A stretch of DNA of 40,089 nt from Chitinophagales bacterium (GTDB lineage: Bacteria > Bacteroidota > Bacteroidia > Chitinophagales > UBA2359). Position numbers and translations under genes: made by a program. Of the stretch, positions 33,355 to 40,089 are shown one piece after another. The notes under the pieces are model-generated. The model did not search any database. It worked only from the letters and a program-made list of their open reading frames with translations, and was not told the origin of the DNA. Location: contig JAHDDV010000005.1 in the NCBI GenBank assembly GCA_020629205.1, forward strand, positions 1 to 40,089, written 5' to 3'. Numbering within the stretch: position 1 is the first letter of the stretch; each line of letters begins with the position of its first letter.

Positions 33355-34410
33355 ATGTTGAGAAGATTTCGCAAGTGGTTTCGCCCCTTGGTGGTGTTTT
33401 ACATTCTGGTGTTCTACATCTTCGCCTCATTTTCCTGGTGGGCGTTCTTACACGTGAGAAAGAACCGGCAGGTTTTTGACCTCAAAGTTCAGCAACTGCA
33501 ACACACAAAGGGTCTGGGTCAAGAGGAACTGCTGTCTTCGCCCGAGTATGCCTATTTGCAGGAGCGCTATCATGGTGGAAACTGGATGATCGGTGGTGAA
33601 GGGATTGTATTCCTTTTGATACTTGCTTTAGGGATTTACAGGATTCATAGTGGTTTTCAGCGTGAGTTGTTACTCAATCGGCAGCAGCGCAATTTCTTGC
33701 TATCTATCACGCATGAACTGAAGTCTCCGCTGGCAGGGATTAAGTTGGCATTAGAAACCATGAACCGCAAGAATTTACCCGAGGAAAAGAAAAAAGTTTT
33801 GCTGGACTTCTCTCTGAAAGATGCTGACCGACTGCAAAATCTGGTGGAGAACATTTTGACCGCTGCCAGATTAGACAATCAATCGATCCACCTGAGCAAT
33901 ATTGAGGTGAACGCAGCCGAAATTCTTCGGGGAATCTGCAGCGAATTTGAGAACAATTTTGCGCAGCAAAGAAATTTTGACTTTGCGATTGAAGAGAATT
34001 GTCAAATGCTTGGTGATCCTGTGGCTATTGCTTCGATCTTCAATAATCTGATTGAAAATGCAATAAAGTACTCTGCTGTTGGGGATCACATCAGTGTCAG
34101 ACTCAAAAGACAAGGAAAAGTACTATTGTTTGAAGTAGCAGATACTGGCTTTGGAATATCGGACAAAAACAAGAGAAAGATATTTGACAAGTTCTATAGA
34201 GTGGGCAATGAGGATACACGCAAGTCTCAGGGCACAGGTCTAGGTCTTTTTATCGTGGATGAACTTACAAAATGGCATAACGGAACTATCAAAGTTTCTG
34301 ATAATCGACCGAAAGGAACTATTTTCACCCTTAAGTTTCATCTCGAGAAAAACCTAAGCCAACAAAGTATGATTGCGGAGAGAGCTGGAACAATCAAACC
34401 ACAAGCCTAA
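33355..34410 (+). CDS. Sensor histidine kinase
   Basis: This is a membrane two-component kinase, 351 residues from the ATG at 33355; a GTG at 33319 would add 12 residues. Two membrane spans (about 11-33 and 82-98) enclose a short outside segment of about 46 residues, too small for a standard ligand-binding domain. The cytoplasmic part has a HisKA helix with phospho-acceptor H120 (FLLSITHELKSPLAG) and a HATPase_c domain with NNLIENAIKYS, ADTGFGIS and GTGLGLFIVDEL. No response-regulator gene is adjacent. The gene for a sugar-lactone oxidase follows after 7 bp, so the two are probably co-transcribed. It is transcribed divergently from dnaK. Confidence 0.94.
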   Translation: MLRRFRKWFRPLVVFYILVFYIFASFSWWAFLHVRKNRQVFDLKVQQLQHTKGLGQEELLSSPEYAYLQERYHGGNWMIGGEGIVFLLILALGIYRIHSGFQRELLLNRQQRNFLLSITHELKSPLAGIKLALETMNRKNLPEEKKKVLLDFSLKDADRLQNLVENILTAARLDNQSIHLSNIEVNAAEILRGICSEFENNFAQQRNFDFAIEENCQMLGDPVAIASIFNNLIENAIKYSAVGDHISVRLKRQGKVLLFEVADTGFGISDKNKRKIFDKFYRVGNEDTRKSQGTGLGLFIVDELTKWHNGTIKVSDNRPKGTIFTLKFHLEKNLSQQSMIAERAGTIKPQA

Positions 34411-34417
34411 ATAGCAT

Positions 34418-35731
34418 ATGAAAAATTATCGGTGGAAGAACTGGGGTGGCAATGTAACTGCCAGGCCTGCCAATTTCAAAACTCCGAAAACGGTTGAGAA
34501 GCTCCGCAAACAACTGCGCAAAGCCAAGATGAAAGGGCAAACAGTACGAGTTGCTGGAAGTGGTCACTCCTGGACCCGGCTCTGCCCTAGTGATGGACTC
34601 TTGATTTCAATGGATAAGCTCGCAGGAATTGAGTCTATCGACTCCGAGACGGGTGAAGTCGCTGTCTATGCTGGCACAAAGCTACATGACCTTACCGCCG
34701 AGCTGCATGAGAATGGTCTTGCTATGGAAAATCTTGGCGATATCGATGTGCAATCCCTTGCAGGTGCCATGTCTACTGGGACGCATGGGACTGGTATCCA
34801 ATTCGGTACCTTGGCCACTCAATTATCAGGGATAACACTCATGAAGGCCGATGGGGAAATCATAGAATGCTCAGAAACGGAGAACAGAGATATCTATAAG
34901 GCTGCTCAAGTGTCTCTTGGAGCTCTGGGAATCATCCTCAAGTACAAGCTGAAGTGCCAGCCTACCTACAAGTTGCATTACATCGAGAAAAAGTCTGGTA
35001 TAGAGGCCTGCATGGACAGCTTGTATGAGCAGATTTACGGAAATCGGAACTATGAGTTTTATTGGTTTCCATATACAGACGTGTGCCAACTCAAGATCAG
35101 CAACGAGACTGATAAGCCAGTTCGGGATAACTCGGTCGTCAACTATGTTATCAACGATATTTTGCTGGAGAATGTGATCTTTGACGGAATGGCCAAATTC
35201 GGTCGCTTGGTGCCTAAGTCCAGCAAAGCCATCGCGAAGATTTCTGGTGCTGCAGTCTCGACCGGGGAAAAGTTAAATTGGAGTCATAAAGTTTATGCTT
35301 CTCCCAGATGGGTGAAGTTCAATGAATGTGAATACAATATTCCTTTGGCCAATTTTAAGGAGGCGTTTCAAGAGATTCGCGAAATGTTGGAGGAAAAGAA
35401 ATTCAAGATTCACTTTCCTACTGAGAATAGATTTGTAAAGGGAGATGATATCTACATGAGCCCGGCATATGAGCGTGATTCAGCTTACATCGCAGCTCAT
35501 GTATACAAAGGCAAGGAGTATCGCCCATACTTCGATGCATTACAAAGCATTTTTAAGAATCATCAGGGAAGGCCGCATTGGGGCAAGATGCACTTTCTGA
35601 GTGGTCAGGAGCTTCGAGAGCTGTACCCACGCTGGGATGACTTTCAGGAGATTCGTTCTCTACTGGATCCGCAAGGGACGTTTTTGAACCCATATTTACG
35701 CAAGCTGTTTTTGGTGGATCAGCCATCATAG
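34418..35731 (+). CDS. FAD-dependent sugar-1,4-lactone oxidase (ALO family)
   Basis: This 437-residue protein has an N-terminal FAD-binding (PCMH-type) domain and a C-terminal D-arabinono-1,4-lactone oxidase domain. V-A-G-S-G-H50-S-W matches the site where aldonolactone oxidases attach FAD covalently to histidine. LGDIDVQSLAGAMSTGTHGTG is the FAD-pyrophosphate loop, and the C-terminal GRPHWGKMH carries the HWxK motif of this family. Known relatives oxidise L-gulono-, L-galactono- or D-arabinono-lactones, or alditols. The substrate and electron acceptor here are not decidable. It starts 7 bp after the kinase gene; a short palindromic repeat lies between its stop and the methyltransferase gene. 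Confidence 0.92.
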   Translation: MKNYRWKNWGGNVTARPANFKTPKTVEKLRKQLRKAKMKGQTVRVAGSGHSWTRLCPSDGLLISMDKLAGIESIDSETGEVAVYAGTKLHDLTAELHENGLAMENLGDIDVQSLAGAMSTGTHGTGIQFGTLATQLSGITLMKADGEIIECSETENRDIYKAAQVSLGALGIILKYKLKCQPTYKLHYIEKKSGIEACMDSLYEQIYGNRNYEFYWFPYTDVCQLKISNETDKPVRDNSVVNYVINDILLENVIFDGMAKFGRLVPKSSKAIAKISGAAVSTGEKLNWSHKVYASPRWVKFNECEYNIPLANFKEAFQEIREMLEEKKFKIHFPTENRFVKGDDIYMSPAYERDSAYIAAHVYKGKEYRPYFDALQSIFKNHQGRPHWGKMHFLSGQELRELYPRWDDFQEIRSLLDPQGTFLNPYLRKLFLVDQPS

Positions 35732-35745
35732 TCTCGGTTGCCAGC

Positions 35746-35815
35746 CTAGTGGTTGTGAAGCTAACAGAAATAGCAGCCCTCATAGGAGTCACGACCTTAG
35801 TTTTAGAAACACTAG
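35746..35815. repeat. CTAG-bounded palindromic element, short copy D
   Basis: A 70-bp sequence runs from CTAGTG to CACTAG, with partly matching ends (ctagtggttgtgaagctaac against the reverse complement ctagtgtttctaaaactaag). Its right two-thirds align with an arm of copy A: aacagaaatagcagccct against gacagaaatagaagccct, ending cactag in both. The central core of the longer copies is missing. It occupies most of the 97-bp gap before the methyltransferase gene. Confidence 0.6.
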
Positions 35816-35828
35816 ATATCTACTATCT

Positions 35829-36614
35829 GTGAACAATGTAAAGATTGCCGCCCGGTACCTTCGTTTTTTGAGTACTGCACAAACAAAGTACTATGTGCAC
35901 TCCCCTTTTGTTTACGACTTCTGTGAGACTGTGCTAAGTGATCGCAGGTGGTTCTATGCTTTTTCTGATATCATTGGCTTGAGGTCTCGGCTGGAGCAGG
36001 ATAAATCTGAAATTGAGATCAAAGACCTCGGTGCTGGCTCGGCATTCAATACCACTACCAGACGGAGTATACGAGACCTAAATCGTAAAGTGTCCACCCC
36101 TGACCGAGACGGGAAATTGCTCTTTAGATTGGTCGATCGATACCAGTGTCAAAAGATTCTTGAACTAGGGACTTGCCTGGGCGTAGGTACTTGCTATTTG
36201 GCCAAAGCCTGTGCAGGCGAAGTGTGGACGATCGAGGGTGCAGAGAGGCTTGCAAAGCGTGCACAAGAGCATTTTCAGCTAATGGACATCGATAATGTAC
36301 GCCAGGTGGTAGGGCCTTTTGGGCGCTGCTTATTGCCTTGTCTTAAGGAGATAGGTGAAGTCGACTTGGTGTTTTTTGACGGCAATCATCAAGAAGATGC
36401 TACACTCTCCTATTTTGAGACTTGTTTAGAATTTGCCCACGAAGGCAGCATTTTTGTTTTTGATGATATCTATTGGTCCGAAGGAATGATGCGAGCTTGG
36501 ACAAAGATAAAGAATCATCCCTCTGTAAGATTAAGTTTGGATTTGTTTCATCTGGGTATTTGCTTCTTTCACGAGGGGCAGGCAAAACAAGATTTCAAAT
36601 TGTACTTCTTCTAG
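35829..36614 (+). CDS. Class I SAM-dependent methyltransferase
   Basis: This 261-residue protein has a Rossmann-fold methyltransferase core. Motif I is ILELGTCLGVGTCYLA, followed by WTIEGAERLAKRAQEHF with an acidic ribose-binding residue, DLVFFDGNHQED and FVFDDIYWSEGM. These features resemble the O-methyltransferase/DUF-type families with a DGxH motif. The N-terminal 95 residues or so (AARYLRFLSTAQTKYYVHSPFVYDF) form an additional domain common in Bacteroidota homologues. The substrate is unknown. The start is a GTG at 35829, without a clear ribosome-binding site. A terminator follows 17 bp after the stop. Confidence 0.88.
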   Translation: MNNVKIAARYLRFLSTAQTKYYVHSPFVYDFCETVLSDRRWFYAFSDIIGLRSRLEQDKSEIEIKDLGAGSAFNTTTRRSIRDLNRKVSTPDRDGKLLFRLVDRYQCQKILELGTCLGVGTCYLAKACAGEVWTIEGAERLAKRAQEHFQLMDIDNVRQVVGPFGRCLLPCLKEIGEVDLVFFDGNHQEDATLSYFETCLEFAHEGSIFVFDDIYWSEGMMRAWTKIKNHPSVRLSLDLFHLGICFFHEGQAKQDFKLYFF

Positions 36615-36631
36615 TCCTTGTACCAAAAGAG

Positions 36632-36668
36632 AAAGCCCGTCAGGAAGTAATTCCTGACGGGCTTTTTT
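36632..36668. terminator. Bidirectional terminator between convergent genes
   Basis: A 15-bp perfect stem (aaagcccgtcaggaa / ttcctgacgggcttt, 36632-36646 and 36651-36665) with a GTAA loop is followed by further T residues. It serves the plus-strand methyltransferase gene and, through the A-rich left flank, may also serve the convergent minus-strand gene ending at 36687. Confidence 0.93.
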
Positions 36669-36686
36669 AGTTCTGTTATTCAAGCT

Positions 36687-39551
36687 CTACTGCTTAAGAA
36701 CCACTTGACTGATGTAGTTCTCGCCGTCGTGGATGTTTAGCAGGTAAGAGCCTTGACTCATACCTTGCATGTCCAAAGTCACTTTGCTCGGGCCAGCTTG
36801 AACTTCCATAGCTTGCTCAATCATCACTCGACCTGTTAGATCATAGAGTACTATTGTCACTTCTGAAGCGGTTGCACTTGTGAACGATAGCTCGGTCATG
36901 TCTGTGACCGGCATTGGAGCAACGTAATTCAAAGTCAGCTGCAGAGCTCCCCTATGGATCACTACGGTGTTTGACATCTTCATTCGTCCTTCATCATCGC
37001 TTTGCAGCAATCTGTAGTAGAAGGTTCCAGCTCCTAGCCCATCATCCGAGTATTGGTAATGTGCAAATGCAGCACTACCTGGTTGCACCTCAGTAATGGT
37101 GCTGAACTGTTCCCCATTCATTGATTTCTGAACGATGTAAGCCTGATCATTTCCATTACCAGTAAAGCTTAGAAGATTTCCCGTTTCCATCAGTTGACCA
37201 ACCAGCTCCAAGTCTGTACTAAAGCCACCATTGAAGATTTTACCATCTGGATCATCGCACATCACTTCGATTGTCTGTGTGTATGCTTTACACCAAGCAT
37301 CATCCAAACCATAGACACTTAGAATCTCTCCTTCTGCCAACTGCATCCCGTTAGGAACAGGGTATCCTGTTTCTGAGTTGTAGAAGGCCATATCTCCTGT
37401 TCCACCTAATTGTGCCAATTGTAGTGTAGCTGTGCCGGTGGGGTTCCCGTCTACGTCTGTATCACAAACGTAGTTAATCGAGAAAGCAGCTGGGTTAGCC
37501 TCGCAAGGAATTGGACAATTGACCTCGATGGTTTGGGTCAGTGCCTTACACCAGTTCTCATCCAAAGCGTACACATGAAGAATATCACCGTGATTAAGGG
37601 TAATGCCATTCAGCACGGGATAGCCAGTTTCAGAATTGTAATAAGTCAAATCGCCAGTCCCTGCAACTTTGGACAGGTTTACTGTTGCCGTTCCTGCATT
37701 ATAGCCATTTGCGTCAAGGTGGCAATTGTATGATATGTCAAATGCTGCAGGAGCTTCATCACAATTGTCCTGTGGAGCTTCACAGGCAACAGCAATCGTA
37801 CGTGGAGCTGATGTACATCCTTGCTCATCTCGTGCGTATATGGTGAAGGTGTCTCCACTTGCAGCAGCCGTGCCACTTACAATTGAATTGTTATCCATGT
37901 CGAAGTAAGACAAGGTGCCGTTCCCGGAAATCTTCTCCAGATATATGGTTGCTTCACCAGTAAGATCGCCTTCACCATCTGTTAGACAAATATGACTGGC
38001 ATTAAAGTCTACAGGATTGAAAATACATGGGTCGGTAACCGTTCCCTCGCAAGCCACAGTAATGGTTTGAGTCAGGGCTTTACACCAAGCTTCATCAAGT
38101 CCATATACATTCACCACTTGTCCATTAGTCAATGTCATTCCGTTCGGCACAGGATATCCCGTTTCAGAATTGTAATAGGTCATTATACCAGTTCCGCTCA
38201 ACTGCTCCAAAACTAGCGTTGCTGTCCCGGTGAGTTGGCCATCAGCGTTTACATCACAGTTGTAGGAGATAGCAAATGACGAGGGGTTTCCGTTACAAGG
38301 CACTTCACAATCCACTGAAATCGTCTGTGTAAGAGCTTTACATCCATTTTCGTCAAGTGCGTATACAGATTGAATTGTTCCATCGGCCAGAGCCATGCCA
38401 TCGTGCACAGGATAGCCGGTAACCGAATCATAGTAATTCAAAGTACCTGCTCCGGATACCTTTGATAGGTGTAGAGTCGCAACACCTGTATTGAAACCCT
38501 CTGCACCTTCCTGACATGTGTAGGAAATGTTGAAGGCAGCAGGAGCGGCATCACATGGATCGCCGTCCACTGGTCCACCGCCTGTTGGTGGTGTACAGTT
38601 TACAGACATCAGTAAGACATCAGATTGGCAGTTTGAAGCATCAATTGCATAGACAGCCAAATTCTGACCGGTAGAAATAGACATTCCATGACTCAATTGC
38701 ATGCCTGTCAATTCATCGTAGTAGTTCAACTCGCCGTTGCCTCCCAACTGCTGTAAGGAAAGGGTCGCTGCTCCAGTGAAGCTTCCGTCTGCATCCAAAT
38801 CACAGAAATACAACATATCAAAGTCCGGTGGATTCAATGCGCATGGGTTATTGTCAACACAAGCAACATTGATGGTTTGAGTCAAAGCCTTACAGCCAGC
38901 CTCATCCAGTGCATATACATGATACTCATTACCATTGCTAAGCTGCATTCCATTCTGTACCGGGTAGCCCGTTAGGGAATTATAGTAAGTCAAAGTTCCG
39001 GTTCCGCTTAGCTGATTCAAGACGAGACTAGCTGTCCCATCGGCTGCGGCATTGCAATCATAGCTAATGCTAAATGATGCTGGTGCTGCCTCACAGGGAG
39101 TAGGGCAAAATACTTCTATACTTTGTGAGAATGCTTTACAGCCCAACTCATCTAAACCATAAACTGACAAAGCGTCTCCATGACTCATTGTCAATCCATC
39201 CTGAACTGGATAACCTGTTTGGGAATTGTAAAATGCCATGGCTCCATTGGAATTGGTAACCTGCAGATTTAGTGTTGCAGTCCCGCTGTTGAAACCAGCT
39301 GTATTTACATGACAGTCGTAGGAAATATTGAAACTTGGTGGATTATCCTCACAAGGATCTTCTACACCAGAGACAAATGAAAATTCCTCAGACGTTTTTT
39401 GCTGAGGGTTGCTTTGGGCTGAAACAGTAGTCTTATGTTTCTTTTTCTTTTTGAACCATTTGCCAAACTTAAAGTTGACACCGATACCAAGACCTATTAT
39501 AGCCACAGCACCTCCTAAAAGCAATAGACCTAAGTAATGAATGAGTTTCAT
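36687..39551 (-). CDS. T9SS cargo protein with eight four-cysteine repeats (954 aa)
   Basis: The N-terminus has a hydrophobic segment (about 5-25) followed not by a cleavage site but by KFGKWFKKKKKHK, so it may stay anchored or use an atypical signal. Residues about 65-765 hold eight repeats of about 87 residues. Typical features are PC-x2-xP-x2-F-x-I-S-Y-x-C, TATLxLxQLSGTGxxxYYNSxTGYPVxNGM, (V)YxLDExxCKALTQTI and a final C. After a linker the C-terminus (about 885-954) is a type A T9SS sorting domain (PMPVTDMTELSF, LYDLTGRVM, GSYLLNI, QVVLKQ). Export through the outer membrane and surface attachment or release are expected from the family. No enzymatic domain is seen. Repeats 3 and 6 deviate most, lacking TGYPV. 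Confidence 0.92.
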   Translation of the reverse strand: MKLIHYLGLLLLGGAVAIIGLGIGVNFKFGKWFKKKKKHKTTVSAQSNPQQKTSEEFSFVSGVEDPCEDNPPSFNISYDCHVNTAGFNSGTATLNLQVTNSNGAMAFYNSQTGYPVQDGLTMSHGDALSVYGLDELGCKAFSQSIEVFCPTPCEAAPASFSISYDCNAAADGTASLVLNQLSGTGTLTYYNSLTGYPVQNGMQLSNGNEYHVYALDEAGCKALTQTINVACVDNNPCALNPPDFDMLYFCDLDADGSFTGAATLSLQQLGGNGELNYYDELTGMQLSHGMSISTGQNLAVYAIDASNCQSDVLLMSVNCTPPTGGGPVDGDPCDAAPAAFNISYTCQEGAEGFNTGVATLHLSKVSGAGTLNYYDSVTGYPVHDGMALADGTIQSVYALDENGCKALTQTISVDCEVPCNGNPSSFAISYNCDVNADGQLTGTATLVLEQLSGTGIMTYYNSETGYPVPNGMTLTNGQVVNVYGLDEAWCKALTQTITVACEGTVTDPCIFNPVDFNASHICLTDGEGDLTGEATIYLEKISGNGTLSYFDMDNNSIVSGTAAASGDTFTIYARDEQGCTSAPRTIAVACEAPQDNCDEAPAAFDISYNCHLDANGYNAGTATVNLSKVAGTGDLTYYNSETGYPVLNGITLNHGDILHVYALDENWCKALTQTIEVNCPIPCEANPAAFSINYVCDTDVDGNPTGTATLQLAQLGGTGDMAFYNSETGYPVPNGMQLAEGEILSVYGLDDAWCKAYTQTIEVMCDDPDGKIFNGGFSTDLELVGQLMETGNLLSFTGNGNDQAYIVQKSMNGEQFSTITEVQPGSAAFAHYQYSDDGLGAGTFYYRLLQSDDEGRMKMSNTVVIHRGALQLTLNYVAPMPVTDMTELSFTSATASEVTIVLYDLTGRVMIEQAMEVQAGPSKVTLDMQGMSQGSYLLNIHDGENYISQVVLKQ
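37256..39359 (-). repeat. Eight tandem 87-residue repeats in the 954-aa protein
   Basis: Eight units of about 263 bp occur in tandem. Repeats 1, 2, 4, 5, 7 and 8 share the Y(N/D)SxTGYPV box. Repeats 3 (LTGMQLSHG) and 6 (MDNNSIVSG) are diverged, giving an order of two alike, one different, two alike, one different, two alike. Each unit has four cysteines. Confidence 0.85.
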
Positions 39552-39667
39552 GAATAATAGTTTACTTCAGATAAAAATCGATTTCTCCAGATGTTTCTTG
39601 CAGTGTACAAGCTGCGCTATTAGACTTCAGCTCAGTGGCATGGTTTAATATTCCTGGTAAAGTCAAT

Positions 39668-39764
39668 ATTGGCGTCTCTGCCAATAAGATACAATTTCCC
39701 TGCCATCTTTACGTATTAGGCTAATATAGCACATTAGTACATCAATTTGTGGCGTTTATCGCCA
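39668..39764. other. Two small GGC hairpins in the 228-bp gap
   Basis: The gap 39552-39779 contains no gene. Two similar hairpins occur: ATTGGC-gtctct-GCCAAT (39668-39685) and TGGCG-tttat-CGCCA (39750-39764). The second is followed by TTTTT on the plus strand only, so it is a poor terminator for the minus-strand gene ending at 39780. They may be leader structures for the 954-aa protein gene. Confidence 0.4.
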
Positions 39765-39779
39765 TTTTTGCGCATTAAA

Positions 39780-40089
39780 TCAGTATATGACCAATTTAGC
39801 GCGCTGTCTATTCTTTTGGTCAATGGCATCAATTATGTACAATCCAGAAGACAATCCCATCCATTTCAGGGACTGTGTTCCTGTAACATTGTCGATGCGA
39901 CCTTTTACTTTGCCTTCCAGTGAATACACAATTACTGTATCCCAGTCACCATCTCCAAAACTAATCTGCAAATTAGAATTCAATCCAATAGGATTGGGGC
40001 TTATCTGCAGACTGTGTCCTGACCCATCTTCCGGACTACCCAGATTGGCTACCTGAGGATCACCAATGCAAGCCACGGCTGCCAGACCC
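39780..40089 (-). CDS. C-terminal end of a T9SS cargo protein, 5' part outside window
   Basis: The frame is open from the right edge to a TGA at 39780, giving 103 residues. The sequence has SPNPIGLNSNLQISF, VIVYSLEGKVKGRI, SGLYIIDAI and a basic end (QRAKLVIY). This is the pattern of a type A T9SS C-terminal sorting domain (NPxxxxxxI, Y(D/S)LxGK, SGxYxI, KLVxx). The functional part of the protein lies outside the window. A GTG at 40076 is internal and is not taken as a start, because the frame continues upstream of it (ending GLAAV) to the window edge. Confidence 0.85.
   Translation of the reverse strand, partial: GLAAVACIGDPQVANLGSPEDGSGHSLQISPNPIGLNSNLQISFGDGDWDTVIVYSLEGKVKGRIDNVTGTQSLKWMGLSSGLYIIDAIDQKNRQRAKLVIY

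Noticed and set aside
35880-35905. The stretch aaacaaagtac inside the methyltransferase gene, matching part of the repeat arm
   Set aside because: It is an 11-base match only, in coding sequence, without CTAG ends or a partner arm, and is most simply chance.

Overview
The window looks like chromosomal DNA from a Bacteroidota bacterium, probably of the Saprospiria (Lewinella/Haliscomenobacter-like). The reasons are a gldH gliding-motility lipoprotein gene, four genes for secreted proteins of which three show type IX secretion (T9SS) C-terminal sorting domains, a cysteine-rich-start RicT protein encoded next to holB and gldH, and TAnnTTTG-like promoter boxes. The class assignment is inference. 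No rRNA, tRNA, CRISPR array, phage gene or intact insertion sequence was seen.

Layout. Positions 1-1355 hold the 5' part of a secreted modular protein that runs off the left edge. A RhlE-like DEAD-box helicase follows (1470-2723), then a hairpin-rich intergenic region. From 3148 to 8380 the minus strand carries an endonuclease/phosphatase-family lipoprotein, a PTPS/QueD-family enzyme, holB, ricT and gldH. gldH starts inside the end of ricT. An NAD-dependent sugar-nucleotide epimerase/dehydratase and a PhoB-type response regulator come next. An 805-bp stretch without a convincing gene leads to a giant plus-strand gene (11178-22643) for a 3,821-residue secreted protein. It has a signal peptide, 41 Ig/PKD-like repeats of about 79 residues, three tandem-95/cadherin-like domains alternating with two copies of a nine-cysteine module, and a gliding-motility-type C-terminal sorting domain. 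I found no lysine or arginine between residue 3 and residue 3729.

Right half. A minus-strand purine operon is transcribed purCE-purB-purD-purN-purF (29124 to 22941). Its first gene is a PAICS-like fusion of SAICAR synthetase with a class II type AIR carboxylase, which fits the absence of purK here. Then come a cysteine-rich lipoprotein, panB and dnaK on the minus strand. A plus-strand group encodes an orphan histidine kinase, a sugar-lactone oxidase and a methyltransferase. A 954-residue T9SS protein with eight four-cysteine repeats and the 3' end of another T9SS protein close the window.

Cross-cutting signal. A family of imperfect palindromic repeats bounded by CTAGTG/CACTAG occurs at least five times between genes (about 2986-3151, 5493-5620, 22762-22921, 31199-31228 and 35746-35815). 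In three cases (gldH, holB, dnaK) the terminal CTAG of the repeat contains the TAG stop codon of the adjacent gene. This element family and the giant Lys/Arg-free adhesin-like protein are the two most unusual things in the window.
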